Origin: an uncultured Alistipes sp.
GTDB lineage: Bacteria > Bacteroidota > Bacteroidia > Bacteroidales > Rikenellaceae
Assembly: GCA_947623305.1 (NCBI GenBank)
Contig: CANQGQ010000001.1
Coordinates: 62,001-126,000, forward strand
Direction of reading: 5' to 3'
Length of the DNA stretch: 64,000 nt
Shown: one piece after another, positions 1-13,119 of the stretch
Layout of the letters: each line of letters opens with the position of its first letter
How positions within the stretch are numbered: the stretch's first letter is position 1
Notes under the pieces: model-generated
Told to the model about the DNA's origin: nothing
What the model saw: the letters and a program-made list of their open reading frames with translations, nothing else
The model's database searches: none
Translations under genes and position numbers: made by a program

Positions 1-3314
<3,314 letters not shown>

Positions 3315-3318
<4 letters not shown>

Positions 3319-4280
3319 ACGTAACCGAACTGCTGCACGATACGCTGAAACGGGGCACGACCCGTTTCGCTTTCGAACTGCTCCCGCCGCTCAAGGGCGA
3401 CGGCATGGGCGGCATCTTCGCGGCCATCGACCGGCTGGCGGAATTCGACCCCGCCTACATCAACGTTACGTTCCACCGCGAGGGCATCAAGCAGACCGAA
3501 CGTCCCGACGGAAGCATCGAATGGCACGTCGTCCGGCGACGCCCGGGGACGGTGGGCATTTCGGCGGCCATCCGCCAACGCTACGGCATCGAGACGGTGC
3601 CCCACCTGATTTGCGGCGGGCTGTCGAAATACGACATCGAGGATGCCTTGATCGACATGGATTTCCTCGGGCTGCACAACGTGCTGGCGCTGCGGGGCGA
3701 CAAATCGCAGAACGAACGCTTCTTCGTGCCTCATCCGCAGGGCCATGCCCATGCGGTCGACCTCGTGCGGCAGATCGCGGCCATGAACCGCGGCGAGTTC
3801 GTCGACGGCGAGGTGGAGGTGTGCCACCACTCGAAATTCTCGATCGGCGTGGCGGGCTATCCCGAAACCCATGCCGATGCGCCCGATGCGGCCAGCGACC
3901 TCCGCCGGCTGAAGGAAAAGACGGACGCCGGTGCGGAATACATCGTAACGCAGCTTTTCTACGACAACGCCTGTTTCTTCGACTTCGTGCGACGTTGCCG
4001 CGAAGCCGGTATCACGGTGCCCATCATCCCGGGCATCAAGCCGATCTCGACGCTGCGGCAGTTGACCCTGCTGCCCGAGACCTTCGGATGTAGCATTCCC
4101 GACGACTTGAAGCGCGAAATCCTCGCCCACCGCGACGACAAGGCTGCCATCCGGCGCATCGGCACCGAATGGGCCATCGCCCAAAGCCGCGAGCTGAAAG
4201 CCGCCGGCGTGCCCGTGCTGCACTACTATCCGATGGGCAAAGCCGAAAACATCATCGAAATCGCCAAAACGATCTTTTGA
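3315..4280 (+). CDS. metF: Methylenetetrahydrofolate reductase MetF
   Basis: Flavoprotein that reduces 5,10-methylene-THF to 5-methyl-THF, the substrate of the MetH encoded directly upstream. The 321-residue product shows the catalytic Glu21 in FAFELLPP, the ALRGD motif and IPGIKPI, all typical of MetF TIM barrels. The start at 3315 is chosen because it overlaps the metH stop and gives the normal family length; an upstream extension in the same frame lies wholly inside metH. It is probably co-transcribed with metH and the M20 gene 5 nt downstream. Confidence 0.96.
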
Positions 4281-4285
4281 CCCCT

Positions 4286-5449
4286 ATGACACCGATCGAC
4301 TTCCGCCGCCACCTGCACGCTCATCCGGAGCTTTCGTTCCACGAAACGGCCACCGCCGCATTCATCGCCGAACAGCTCGCCGCTGCGGGCATCGAATGCC
4401 GCCCCATCGCCGGAACGGGCGTATTGGCCCGCATCGAGGGGCGCAACCCTTTAGCAACGCACGATGAAGAAGGCAACGGCTCCGCGACACCCGGTCATCG
4501 ACCGGCAGTCGTCTTGCGGGCCGACATCGACGCCCTGCCCATCGCCGAGCAGACCGGACTGCCCTACCGATCGCAAAACGAGGGCGTCATGCACGCCTGC
4601 GGGCACGACCTCCATGCCGCCGTGCTCTTCGGCGTATTACAGCGGCTCGCCGCCGCGCCCGATTTCGCGGGCACGATCTTCGGGCTGTTCCAGCCGGGCG
4701 AGGAGTGCAACCCGGGCGGCGCTTCGCTCGTACTGGCCGAAAATCCGTTCGAGGGATACGACGTCCTTGCCGTTTTGGGCGAGCACGTCGAACCGCAGTT
4801 GGAGGTGGGGACGCTCGGGTTCCGCGCCGGAAAATACATGGCGGCGAACGACGAACTGCGCTTCCGGCTGCACGGCACGGGCGGACACGGCGCCCTGCGC
4901 ACGCAACTGAAAGACCCCGTAGCCGCCGCCGCCCGACTGATTACCGAGCTGCTCGCGCTGAACGACGCGGAGTGCGTACTCTCCATCGGCCGCGTCGAAG
5001 CCGCAGGCGCGACGAACGTCGTACCCGACAAGGTCTATTTGGAGGGCACGCTGCGCACGTTCGACGAAGCTCGCCGCACCGACCTCCACCGCCGCATCGC
5101 CGAGCTGGCCGCCTCCGTCGACGGACAACACGGCACGCACACGGAGGTCGACATCGACCGCGGCTATCCGTGCGTGGTGAACGATGCGGAGCTGGTCGCT
5201 CTCTCCACCAACCTTGCAAAATGTACCGACCTCTTAATAAAAATGCTTCCGATGCGCACGACCGCCGAAGATTTCGGCCACTACTGCCGGCACTACCCGT
5301 CGCTGTTCTACCGCCTCGGCGTGGGCGCCGCGGCGGGCCGCACCCATACGGCGACCTTCGCACCCGACGAACGGGCCATCGCCGTGGGCATCGACTTCAT
5401 GCACCGGCTGGCCCTGCAAATACTTACCGATAAAAACGAATCGAAATGA
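4286..5449 (+). CDS. M20D-type metal-dependent amidohydrolase (N-acyl-amino-acid / hippurate hydrolase family)
   Basis: Predicted zinc-dependent hydrolase of N-acyl amino acids or similar amides; the substrate cannot be told from sequence. The 387-residue product has the M20D metal motif HACGHDLH (residues 103-110), the catalytic acid region QPGEE (Glu139/Glu140), a dimerisation-domain GTGGHG motif and the C-terminal THTATFAPDE motif. Residues about 54-72 form a loop rich in charged and small residues between the first strands. The start at 4286 begins at the family-typical RRHLHAHPELSF region. It lies 5 nt after metF and overlaps the rnr start (ATGA), so it is part of the same operon, though no methionine-related role is evident. 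Confidence 0.88.
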   Translation: MTPIDFRRHLHAHPELSFHETATAAFIAEQLAAAGIECRPIAGTGVLARIEGRNPLATHDEEGNGSATPGHRPAVVLRADIDALPIAEQTGLPYRSQNEGVMHACGHDLHAAVLFGVLQRLAAAPDFAGTIFGLFQPGEECNPGGASLVLAENPFEGYDVLAVLGEHVEPQLEVGTLGFRAGKYMAANDELRFRLHGTGGHGALRTQLKDPVAAAARLITELLALNDAECVLSIGRVEAAGATNVVPDKVYLEGTLRTFDEARRTDLHRRIAELAASVDGQHGTHTEVDIDRGYPCVVNDAELVALSTNLAKCTDLLIKMLPMRTTAEDFGHYCRHYPSLFYRLGVGAAAGRTHTATFAPDERAIAVGIDFMHRLALQILTDKNESK

Positions 5450-7710
5450 AAAAACCGCATAAGAAAAACGAGCGGAACGACCGCGCAAGCATCATCCTCA
5501 ACCTGTTCCGCGAAATGCCCAACAACGTCTTTTCGTTGAAGCATCTGGCTTCGGCGTCGGGCGGCGCGACGAAACAAGGACGCCGCGAAACGCTCGAAAT
5601 TCTCAGCAACCTTTTCGACGAAGGGATCGTCGAGGAGTGCGCCCGCGAGAAATACCGCCTCACGCACAACCACTTGCCCCACTACGAGGGAATCGCCTCG
5701 GCGAATTCGACGGGCGCCCTGTTCATACGGGTCGACGGATTGGAGCAGGACATTTTCATCAGCCCGCGCAATGCGGCCAATGCCTTGGACGGCGACCGCG
5801 TGGAGGCGGTCATCCTGCACCGCAACCGCAAAAACAAGCAGCCCGAAGGCGAAATCGTCCGCATCGTCGAGCGCAATCGGCGGCCTTACGTCGGCATCGC
5901 CGAGGTCGGTGCGCATCAGATCTTCGTGCGACCCGATTCGCACAAACTTCCTGCGGACATCTACCTGTCGAAACGCACCTATCCCGATGTGAAAGACGGC
6001 GAAAAGGTCGTCGTGCGCATCGTCGACTGGGTCGAGGGCAGCCGCTGTCCCGAAGGCGAGCTGATCGACATCCTCGGGCCCGTGGGCGACAACGACACGG
6101 AGATGCACGCCATCCTGGCCGAATACGACCTGCCCTACCGCTTCGAAAAGGAGGTGGAGGAGGCGGCCGAGGCCATCGACGGACGCATCACGGCCAAGGA
6201 GATCGCCGCCCGCCGCGACTTCCGGCAGGTAACGACCTTCACGGTCGATCCGGCCGATGCAAAGGATTTCGACGATGCTCTTTCGATCCGCAAAATCCGT
6301 GATGGCGTATGGGAAATCGGCGTGCACATCGCCGACGTAACCCATTACGTCCGACCGCATTCGACGATCGACGACGAAGCCGTATCGCGCGGCACGTCGG
6401 TCTATTTGGTCGACCGTACCGTGCCGATGCTCCCCGAACGGCTCTCGAACGAACTCTGCTCGCTGCGTCCCAACGAGACGAGCCTCTGTTTTTCGGCCGT
6501 CTTCACGATGAACGAAAACCTCGATCTGCTCGACGAATGGTTCGGCCGCACGGTCATCTACTCCAATCGCCGCTTCACCTACGCCGAAGCGCAGCAGGTC
6601 ATCGAAACGGGCCGAGGCGACTATGCCGAGGAGATTCTGACGCTGAATCGCTTAGCCCAGGCGCTGCGCACCCAACGGTTCAAGAACGGAGCCATTTCGT
6701 TCGCCCGCGAGGAGATGAAATTCCGGCTCGACGAAAGCGGAAAGCCCATCGGGGTCTATTTCAAGGAGCAGAAAGAGGCCAACCAGATGATCGAGGAGTT
6801 CATGCTGCTGGCCAATCGGCGGGTGGCCGAGTTCTGCGGCCGCCGCACGACCGACAAGGGACGCCGCACGAGCCGCACGATGGTCTATCGCGTGCACGAC
6901 ACCCCCAACGAGGAAAAACTCGACCGGTTCCGTCAGTTCATTCTGCGGTTCGGGCGGGTGTTCCGCGCTTCGAAAGGGCGGGCCGTGGCGAAAGAGATGA
7001 ACAAACTGTTGGCCCAGGTCAAAGGCTCGACCGAGGAGAATGCCGTAACGACGATGGCCGTCCGCTCGATGGCCAAAGCCTACTATTCGACCGACAACAT
7101 CGGCCACTACGGACTGGCGTTCCCCTACTACACGCACTTCACGTCGCCCATCCGGCGCTACCCCGACATGATGGTGCACCGGCTGCTGGCCCGTTACCTC
7201 GAAGGAGGCAAATCGGCCGACAAGGAGACGCTCGAAGGGCTTTGCGAGCACGCCTCGGAACGCGAAGTCGTGGCGGCCGAAGCAGAACGAGCCTCGATCA
7301 AATACAAGATGGTGGAGTTCATGGAGGCGCACATCGGCGAGGAGTTCGAAGGGCACATTTCGGGGCTGACCGACTGGGGCGCCTACGTGGAATTGGACGA
7401 AACGCACATCGAGGGGCTGGCCCACATGCGCGACATCGAGGGGGATTTCTACCTCTTCGACGAAACGAATTACGAACTTGTCGGCCAATCGACGGGACGC
7501 CGGTTCACGCTGGGCGATGCGGTGCGCATCCGCGTCGAACAGGCCGACCTGCGCAAACGACAGCTCGATTTCTCATTAATTGCTGCGCATAATGCGGATG
7601 GGGCATACGAACAGGAGGCGCATCGCGGATCGCATCGTTCGAAAGCCGATCGCAAGGAGAGCGAAGCGGGGCCGGTGATTCGCCGCTCCTCGCGCCGCAA
7701 AGCGAAATAG
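5446..7710 (+). CDS. rnr: Ribonuclease R
   Basis: Processive 3'-5' exoribonuclease of the RNase II/R (RNB) family that degrades structured RNA. The 754-residue product has an N-terminal winged-helix and cold-shock OB folds, the RNB catalytic core with the acidic motif DPADAKDFDDA near residues 268-278, the RNB signature SPIRRYPDMMVHRL, and an S1 domain near residues 630-715 (GHISGLTDWGAYVEL). The C-terminus is basic and Ser/Arg rich, as usual for RNase R. ATGA overlap with the amidohydrolase places it last in the metH-metF-M20-rnr cluster; a strong terminator follows. Confidence 0.96.
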   Translation: MKKPHKKNERNDRASIILNLFREMPNNVFSLKHLASASGGATKQGRRETLEILSNLFDEGIVEECAREKYRLTHNHLPHYEGIASANSTGALFIRVDGLEQDIFISPRNAANALDGDRVEAVILHRNRKNKQPEGEIVRIVERNRRPYVGIAEVGAHQIFVRPDSHKLPADIYLSKRTYPDVKDGEKVVVRIVDWVEGSRCPEGELIDILGPVGDNDTEMHAILAEYDLPYRFEKEVEEAAEAIDGRITAKEIAARRDFRQVTTFTVDPADAKDFDDALSIRKIRDGVWEIGVHIADVTHYVRPHSTIDDEAVSRGTSVYLVDRTVPMLPERLSNELCSLRPNETSLCFSAVFTMNENLDLLDEWFGRTVIYSNRRFTYAEAQQVIETGRGDYAEEILTLNRLAQALRTQRFKNGAISFAREEMKFRLDESGKPIGVYFKEQKEANQMIEEFMLLANRRVAEFCGRRTTDKGRRTSRTMVYRVHDTPNEEKLDRFRQFILRFGRVFRASKGRAVAKEMNKLLAQVKGSTEENAVTTMAVRSMAKAYYSTDNIGHYGLAFPYYTHFTSPIRRYPDMMVHRLLARYLEGGKSADKETLEGLCEHASEREVVAAEAERASIKYKMVEFMEAHIGEEFEGHISGLTDWGAYVELDETHIEGLAHMRDIEGDFYLFDETNYELVGQSTGRRFTLGDAVRIRVEQADLRKRQLDFSLIAAHNADGAYEQEAHRGSHRSKADRKESEAGPVIRRSSRRKAK

Positions 7711-7747
7711 CCGGTTCTCGCACGCAGTCCGATCTACGCAAACGACA

Positions 7748-7788
7748 ATCGCCCCGCTGCAACAAAATTGCAGCGGGGCGATCTTTTT
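7748..7788. terminator. Bidirectional intrinsic terminator between rnr and the M3 peptidase
   Basis: A perfect 15-bp inverted repeat (7748-7762 with 7768-7782, loop CAAAA) is followed by CTTTTT on the + strand. It sits between two convergent genes and can serve rnr; A-richness on the other side is weaker. Confidence 0.85.
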
Positions 7789-7827
7789 ACGAACGGGCCC
7801 GAAACGATCGAACCCGAAACGGTGCCT

Positions 7828-9948
7828 TTATTCGCCGAGGTGCATCTTGTCGATCAATGCCTTCGTCTCGGGCTTGTGTCCGCGGAAGCGCACGTAGAGC
7901 TCCATCGGATGTTCCGAACCGCCCTTCGAAAGGACGTTCTCCCGGAACGAACCCGAAACCTCGGGATTGAAGATGCCCTTCTCCTTGAAGAGCGAGAAAG
8001 CGTCGGCTTCCAATACTTCGGCCCACTTGTAACCGTAATAACCGGCCGCATAACCGCCCGCGAAGATATGGGTGAATGCCGACGACATCGCCGTACCCTC
8101 GACCACGGGCAGCACCTGCGTGGGAGCCATCGCCTGCTGCTCGAACGCGGCGACATCGCCCTCGAACGGCTTCGTCAACGTATGCCAAGCCATATCGGTC
8201 ATGCCGAACGACAGCTGACGCACATTCGCATAAGCTGCCAAATAGTTCTGCGCGGCAACGATCCGCTCGACGATCTCGGCCGGAATCGGTTCGCCCGTCT
8301 TGTAGTGCACGGCCCACAGGTCGAGGAACTCTTTTTCGGTCGCCCAGTTCTCCATGATCTGCGAAGGCAACTCCACGAAATCGCGGTAGACGCTCGTGCC
8401 GGTCAACGATTCGTACGAGCCTTCGCCCAACATGCCGTGCAACGCATGGCCGAACTCGTGGAGGAAAGTCTCCAGCTCGTCGAAGGTCAACAGCGAAGGT
8501 TCGGTCTCGGTCGGTTTGGTGAAGTTCATCACCAACGACACCAACGGACGGGTCTCCTTGCCGTCGACCCGCTTCGCACCGCGGAACTCGGTCATCCAAG
8601 CGCCGGCCCGCTTCGTCGCACGCGGGAAGAAATCGAGATAGAGCACCGCCATGAATCGACCCTCGGCATCGGTTACGTCGTAAGCCGTAACGTCGGGGTG
8701 GTAGACCTCGATGTCGGGGTTCGGCGTGAAGTTGAGCCCGTAGAGCTTATTGGCCAAAAGAAATACGCCCTTCTTCACATTCTCGAGCTGCAAGTACGGT
8801 TTTATTAATTCGTCGTTGAGCGCATAATGGGCGTCCTTGTATTTCTGGCTGTAATAGGCCCAGTCCCAAGGCATCAAATCCCCTTTGAATCCGAGCGATG
8901 CAGCGTAATCGTTCACCCGCTTGTAGTCGGCGTCGGCATAGGATTTCGTCGCGGTCAACAATTCCTGCAAAAAGTTCTGCACGGTCGGCGTGTTTTCGGC
9001 CATGCGGTTTTCGAGCACGTAATCGGCATAGGTCTCGTAACCCAACAGATTGGCGATTTTCAAGCGGGTATCGACGATTTTGCGGATCACCTCCGTATTG
9101 TCGAACTCGCCGCCCAATGCCCGGCTGTTCGAGGCCCGCCACAACTGCTCCTTGAGCGCCCGATTCGACGAATAGGTCAGGAACGGCACGTAGCTCGGAG
9201 CCTGCAAGGTTACCGTCCAGCCCTTTTGTCCGCGCGCTTTAGCATCGGCGGCCAGCGTCTCCTTCACGAAGGCGGGCAGCTCGGCCACTTGTGCCGGATC
9301 GGTAATATGCAACGTGAAAGCATTGGTCGCAGCCAACGAATTCTGACCGAACTGCAACGTCAGAGCCGACAACTCGGTCGTATACTGACGGTAAAGTTCC
9401 TTATCCTCGTCGGAGAGGGCCGCCCCGTTGCGGGCAAAACTCTTGTAGGTGTTTTCCAACAACTTTTTATCCTCGACGGAGAGCCGGCGGCTCGGATGTT
9501 CGTAGACGGCCTTCACGCGCGCGAACAATTCGGGATTGAGCGAAATGTCGTTCGACAGCTGCGTCAATTTGGGCTGCACACGCTGCGCGATCTCCTGCAT
9601 CTCGTCGGTCGCATCGGCCTCCAAGAGGTTGAAGAACAAACCCGAAATCCGTCCGAGCAGTTCGCCCTGACGCTCCAAGGCGACGATCGTATTGACGAAG
9701 GTCGGTTTTTTGGGATTGTTGACGATGGCGTCGATCTCCGCTCGCGAGCAGGCGATGGCGGCATCGAATGCCGGTTCGTAATGGGCGAGCTCGATCTGCG
9801 AGAACGGAGCCGTCCCGTGCGGCGTCGACCACTCGGTCAACAAGGGATTCGAACGATCCAATTCGGGCAGCTGCGCTTTTGGGATCGAATTGTCGGCGCA
9901 GCCTGCCGCCATAGCGGAAATGGCCATCATAAAGAGTGCTTTTTTCAT
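7828..9948 (-). CDS. M3-family zinc metallopeptidase lipoprotein (peptidyl-dipeptidase Dcp / oligopeptidase type)
   Basis: Predicted zinc peptidase acting on short peptides, anchored as a lipoprotein. The 706-residue product begins with a hydrophobic segment ending in lipobox AAGC (Cys17) and carries the M3 zinc motif HEFGH (His497, Glu498, His501). The family placement is firm; dipeptidyl versus endopeptidase action is not decided by sequence. A paralogue of similar size lies 42 nt upstream on the same strand (9991-12186), so the two are probably co-transcribed and may differ in specificity. In-frame codons at 8808-8800 are TTA ATA AAA, a rare-codon run noted in the findings. Confidence 0.93.
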   Translation of the reverse strand: MKKALFMMAISAMAAGCADNSIPKAQLPELDRSNPLLTEWSTPHGTAPFSQIELAHYEPAFDAAIACSRAEIDAIVNNPKKPTFVNTIVALERQGELLGRISGLFFNLLEADATDEMQEIAQRVQPKLTQLSNDISLNPELFARVKAVYEHPSRRLSVEDKKLLENTYKSFARNGAALSDEDKELYRQYTTELSALTLQFGQNSLAATNAFTLHITDPAQVAELPAFVKETLAADAKARGQKGWTVTLQAPSYVPFLTYSSNRALKEQLWRASNSRALGGEFDNTEVIRKIVDTRLKIANLLGYETYADYVLENRMAENTPTVQNFLQELLTATKSYADADYKRVNDYAASLGFKGDLMPWDWAYYSQKYKDAHYALNDELIKPYLQLENVKKGVFLLANKLYGLNFTPNPDIEVYHPDVTAYDVTDAEGRFMAVLYLDFFPRATKRAGAWMTEFRGAKRVDGKETRPLVSLVMNFTKPTETEPSLLTFDELETFLHEFGHALHGMLGEGSYESLTGTSVYRDFVELPSQIMENWATEKEFLDLWAVHYKTGEPIPAEIVERIVAAQNYLAAYANVRQLSFGMTDMAWHTLTKPFEGDVAAFEQQAMAPTQVLPVVEGTAMSSAFTHIFAGGYAAGYYGYKWAEVLEADAFSLFKEKGIFNPEVSGSFRENVLSKGGSEHPMELYVRFRGHKPETKALIDKMHLGE

Positions 9949-9990
9949 CGTTATTTCGGTTTACGGTTTCTTCTTGTTGTTTGGGGGACG

Positions 9991-12186
9991 TCAATTTTCG
10001 GGAACGGCTTTTACGCGAAATTCCTCGGCCGGTTCGGGCATACCGCCCAGCGAATCCGCCGGTTCGAGCTCCGGCTCGATCAATCCGCGGCCGAGCAGCA
10101 TCGCCCGTTTGTCGGGGTCTTTGCCGCGGAAGGCGCGATAGAGCGACATGCCGTCCTCCGAGCCGCCGCGGGCGAGCAATTTATACCGGAAATCGTGTGC
10201 GATCTGCCGGTTGAAGAGGTCGCCGCTCTCGCGGAACGCCTCGAATGCATCCTTGTCCAACACCTCGGCCCACGTATAGAAATAGTACCCGGCCGAATAA
10301 CCGCCGTTGAAGATATGGGCGAAATAGGGATAGTGGTAACGCGGTTCGATCTGCGGAATCAATCCGCGGCGTTCGTTCAGCGCATTGCGCTCGAAGGCGA
10401 CCGGATCGAACGGCTCGTACTCCGTAATGGAATGGATGTCCAAATCGGAGAGGGTCGCCGCCATCAGTTCGGTCGTCATGAAGCCTTGATTGAACAACTC
10501 GCTGCGGCGCAGCTTCTCGACCAGATGCTGCGGAATCACCTCGTTCGTGCGATAATGCACGGCATAGTGTTTCAGCACCTCGGGTTCGAACGCCCAGTTC
10601 TCCATGACCTGCGACGGGAGTTCGACGAAATCGCCCTCGACCTCCGAAAGGCCGCGATACTTCACGTCGTGGAACAGGAAATGCAACGCATGGCCGAATT
10701 CATGGAAGAGCGTTTCGGTCTCGTCGAGGGTCAGCAACGCCGGAGCATCGGCAGTCGGACGGGTGAAATTGGCCACGATCGAAACCACGGGCGCCACCCG
10801 TTTGCCGTCGACATCGTAGGTCTGCTCGACATAGTTGCCGCACCAGGCGCCCTGGCTCTTGCCGTCGCGCGGGAAGAAGTCGAAGTAGAGCACGCCCAGA
10901 TGCGATTCGTCGGCATCGAGCACCTCGTAGGCCGACGCCTCGGGATGGTAGAGCGGCACGGTGATCGGACGGAAAGTGATGCCGTACAACCGGTTGGCCA
11001 AGAAGAAGATGCCGCTTTGGACATTCGCCAGCGAGAAGTAGGGCCGCAACATCTCCTCGTTCAGATCGTAATTCTTTTTGCGCAGTTTCTCGGCGTAGTA
11101 CCACCAATCCCACGACTCGAACGTTCCGTCGGGATGATCGTTTTGGAAGAGGGCCGTCATCTCCTCCAATTCAGCCTTGGCCCGATCGAGGGCCGGCGTC
11201 CAGATTTCATCGAGCAGCGCATAGACCGCCTGCGGGGTTCCGGCCATCTGGTCGGCCGTAACGTAAGCCGCATAGGAGGGGTAGCCCAGCAAGTGCGCCT
11301 TCTCGGTACGCAGCCGGATGAAATCGTTGATCAACTGTTTGTTGTCGTTCGCATTGCCGTTGTTGCCGCGAGCAAGATAAGCCTTGTAGATGCGTTCGCG
11401 CAGGTCGCGGCGGGTCGAATAGGTCAGAAACGGAATCCAGCTCGGTTTGTGGAGCGTGAAGACGTATTTGTCTTTGAGCCCCATCGCTTCGGCCTTTTCG
11501 CGGGCCTGGTCGCGCACGCCCGACGGCAGACCGTCCAACTGGTCTTTGTCGAGCTCCATGACGAACGCATTGTTCTCGGCCAACAGATTGTTGCCGAATT
11601 TCACCGCAGCGAGCGACAATTCTTCATTGATGGCTTTCAAGCGCTCTTTCTGTTCGGCGTCGAGCAACGCTCCGGCCCGCACGAAGCCGTCGTAGGTCTT
11701 CTGCAACAGCCGCATCTGCTCGGCGTCGAGGCCGAGTTGTTCGCGACGATCGTAAACGGCCTTGATCTTGGCGAAAAGCTTTTCATCGAGCCGAATGCGG
11801 TCGGCATGCGCCGCCAGCAAGGGCATCGCCTGCTCCTGCAAGGCCTGCATCTCGGGCGTGTTGTCGGCTTCGCAGAGCATGCCGAACACCAAAGCGGTCT
11901 GTGCCAGCATTTTTCCAGAATTGTCGTAAGCCAGAACGACGTTCTCGAAAGTCGGTTCGTCGTTGTTGGAGGTGATGGCGTCGATTTCGGCCATCTGCAG
12001 CGACATGCCGCGCTCGAAAGCGGGCATGTAGTGTTCCGGAAGGATCCGGTCGAACGGCGGCACCCCATAGGGCGTGTCCCATTCGGTGAAAAAGGGATTC
12101 TCCGCGCTCTTTTTCGCGGAGTCGCACGATACGGTCGTCATAAGCGGAAGAAGCATGAAAATGAATAAACCTGCAATGCGTTTCAT
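9991..12186 (-). CDS. M3-family zinc metallopeptidase lipoprotein, tandem paralogue
   Basis: Second M3 peptidase, 731 residues, with a signal peptide ending in lipobox TVSC (Cys21) and zinc motif HEFGH (His495, Glu496, His499). The C-terminal catalytic half closely follows its downstream neighbour (shared FVELPSQ, MENWA and GGYAAGYY/GGYSAGYY blocks), while the N-terminal helical half is more diverged. An exact TATCTTTG -7 box lies about 53 nt upstream on the same strand, so this is likely the first gene of a two-gene transcript. Export of both to the envelope suggests peptide processing in the periplasm or at the cell surface. Confidence 0.93.
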   Translation of the reverse strand: MKRIAGLFIFMLLPLMTTVSCDSAKKSAENPFFTEWDTPYGVPPFDRILPEHYMPAFERGMSLQMAEIDAITSNNDEPTFENVVLAYDNSGKMLAQTALVFGMLCEADNTPEMQALQEQAMPLLAAHADRIRLDEKLFAKIKAVYDRREQLGLDAEQMRLLQKTYDGFVRAGALLDAEQKERLKAINEELSLAAVKFGNNLLAENNAFVMELDKDQLDGLPSGVRDQAREKAEAMGLKDKYVFTLHKPSWIPFLTYSTRRDLRERIYKAYLARGNNGNANDNKQLINDFIRLRTEKAHLLGYPSYAAYVTADQMAGTPQAVYALLDEIWTPALDRAKAELEEMTALFQNDHPDGTFESWDWWYYAEKLRKKNYDLNEEMLRPYFSLANVQSGIFFLANRLYGITFRPITVPLYHPEASAYEVLDADESHLGVLYFDFFPRDGKSQGAWCGNYVEQTYDVDGKRVAPVVSIVANFTRPTADAPALLTLDETETLFHEFGHALHFLFHDVKYRGLSEVEGDFVELPSQVMENWAFEPEVLKHYAVHYRTNEVIPQHLVEKLRRSELFNQGFMTTELMAATLSDLDIHSITEYEPFDPVAFERNALNERRGLIPQIEPRYHYPYFAHIFNGGYSAGYYFYTWAEVLDKDAFEAFRESGDLFNRQIAHDFRYKLLARGGSEDGMSLYRAFRGKDPDKRAMLLGRGLIEPELEPADSLGGMPEPAEEFRVKAVPEN

Positions 12187-12238
12187 CTATTTTCTGGATT
12201 AAATTGATTAACTTTGCGGCCTGCGCCGCACTCATCGG

Positions 12239-12246
12239 CAAAGATA
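12239..12246 (-). promoter_or_regulatory. -7 box (TATCTTTG) for the tandem M3 peptidase genes
   Basis: Exact Bacteroidota TAnnTTTG box on the minus strand, upstream of the start at 12186. A TAACTTTG box in the opposite direction at 12209-12216 could serve rsmE, which would then have a leader of about 160 nt. Confidence 0.6.
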
Positions 12247-12380
12247 CGATTTTTTTATTAACTGGCACGGATCGGCCCCTTCGAAAGGAAGTTTATCCGC
12301 ACGCCTGTCGAAGGAGTATTCGAAAAGCATGCTAAAAGCACTCGAAAACCCTCCGAAGAAAGACGACCAACTTAATAAGA

Positions 12381-13094
12381 ATGCAACTTTTTTACGCACC
12401 CGATCTGGTTCCGCCCGAACATACGCTCGACGAAGAGGAGTCGAAGCACTGCATCCGCGTATTGCGCATGAGCACCGGCGACCCGCTCTCCGTTACCGAC
12501 GGACGGGGTAATCTCTACCGTTGCGAGGTGGTCGAGGCCGACCCGCGACGCTGCCGGATACGGGTGATCGAATGCCAAGCGCAATTCGAACGGCTGCCCT
12601 ACCGATTGACGATGGCCGTCGCCCCGACCAAGAACGCCGACCGGTTCGAGTGGTTTCTCGAAAAGGCGACCGAAGTGGGCGTCGAGGCGATCGTGCCGCT
12701 CGAGACCGAGCACAGCGAACGCCGGAGCTTCAAGGCCGAACGCGGCGAAAAGGTCATCACGGCCGCGATGAAACAATCGTTGAAAGCCTACCGGCCCGTG
12801 CTGCATCCGCTGACGGAGTTTCGCCAGATGGTCGAGCAACCGTTCGACGGGCGCAAATTCATCGCTCATTGCGACGCTGCCCGCACGTCCGCAGGCAAGG
12901 CCTATTTAGCGCACACGCTGCAACGAGGCGAATCGGCGTTGATTCTCATCGGTCCGGAAGGCGATTTTTCGCCCGCCGAAATCGACCTCGCAATCGCACG
13001 CGGATTCGAGGAGATCACTCTCGGCCCGCAGCGTCTGCGCACCGAAACAGCCGCCGTGGCCGCCACGGTGATGGTCTCCGTAGTTAATAACTAA
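12381..13094 (+). CDS. rsmE: 16S rRNA (uracil1498-N3)-methyltransferase RsmE
   Basis: SPOUT-class enzyme that methylates U1498 of 16S rRNA in the 30S subunit using AdoMet. The 237-residue product has the N-terminal PUA-like domain (EEESKHCIRVLRM) and the knotted C-terminal SPOUT domain with IGPEGDFS and LGPQRLRTETAA, the AdoMet-binding signature. The start at 12381 is preceded by CTTAATAAGA, an A-rich leader. It stands alone between the M3 genes (opposite strand) and the hydrogenase-4-like cluster, which begins 210 nt further on. Confidence 0.95.
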   Translation: MQLFYAPDLVPPEHTLDEEESKHCIRVLRMSTGDPLSVTDGRGNLYRCEVVEADPRRCRIRVIECQAQFERLPYRLTMAVAPTKNADRFEWFLEKATEVGVEAIVPLETEHSERRSFKAERGEKVITAAMKQSLKAYRPVLHPLTEFRQMVEQPFDGRKFIAHCDAARTSAGKAYLAHTLQRGESALILIGPEGDFSPAEIDLAIARGFEEITLGPQRLRTETAAVAATVMVSVVNN

Positions 13095-13119
13095 AGATGA
13101 CAGCTATATACAGCTTCAT

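Noticed and set aside
8827..12168. Very long open frame (over 1100 codons) on the + strand
   Set aside because: It lies antisense to both M3 peptidase genes and runs across their junction. The minus-strand frames have clear catalytic motifs and signal peptides; the + frame has none. Open antisense frames are expected in GC-rich coding DNA with strong codon bias.
12329..12511. 60-codon open frame before rsmE
   Set aside because: It runs into rsmE in another frame and has no promoter spacing or protein features.
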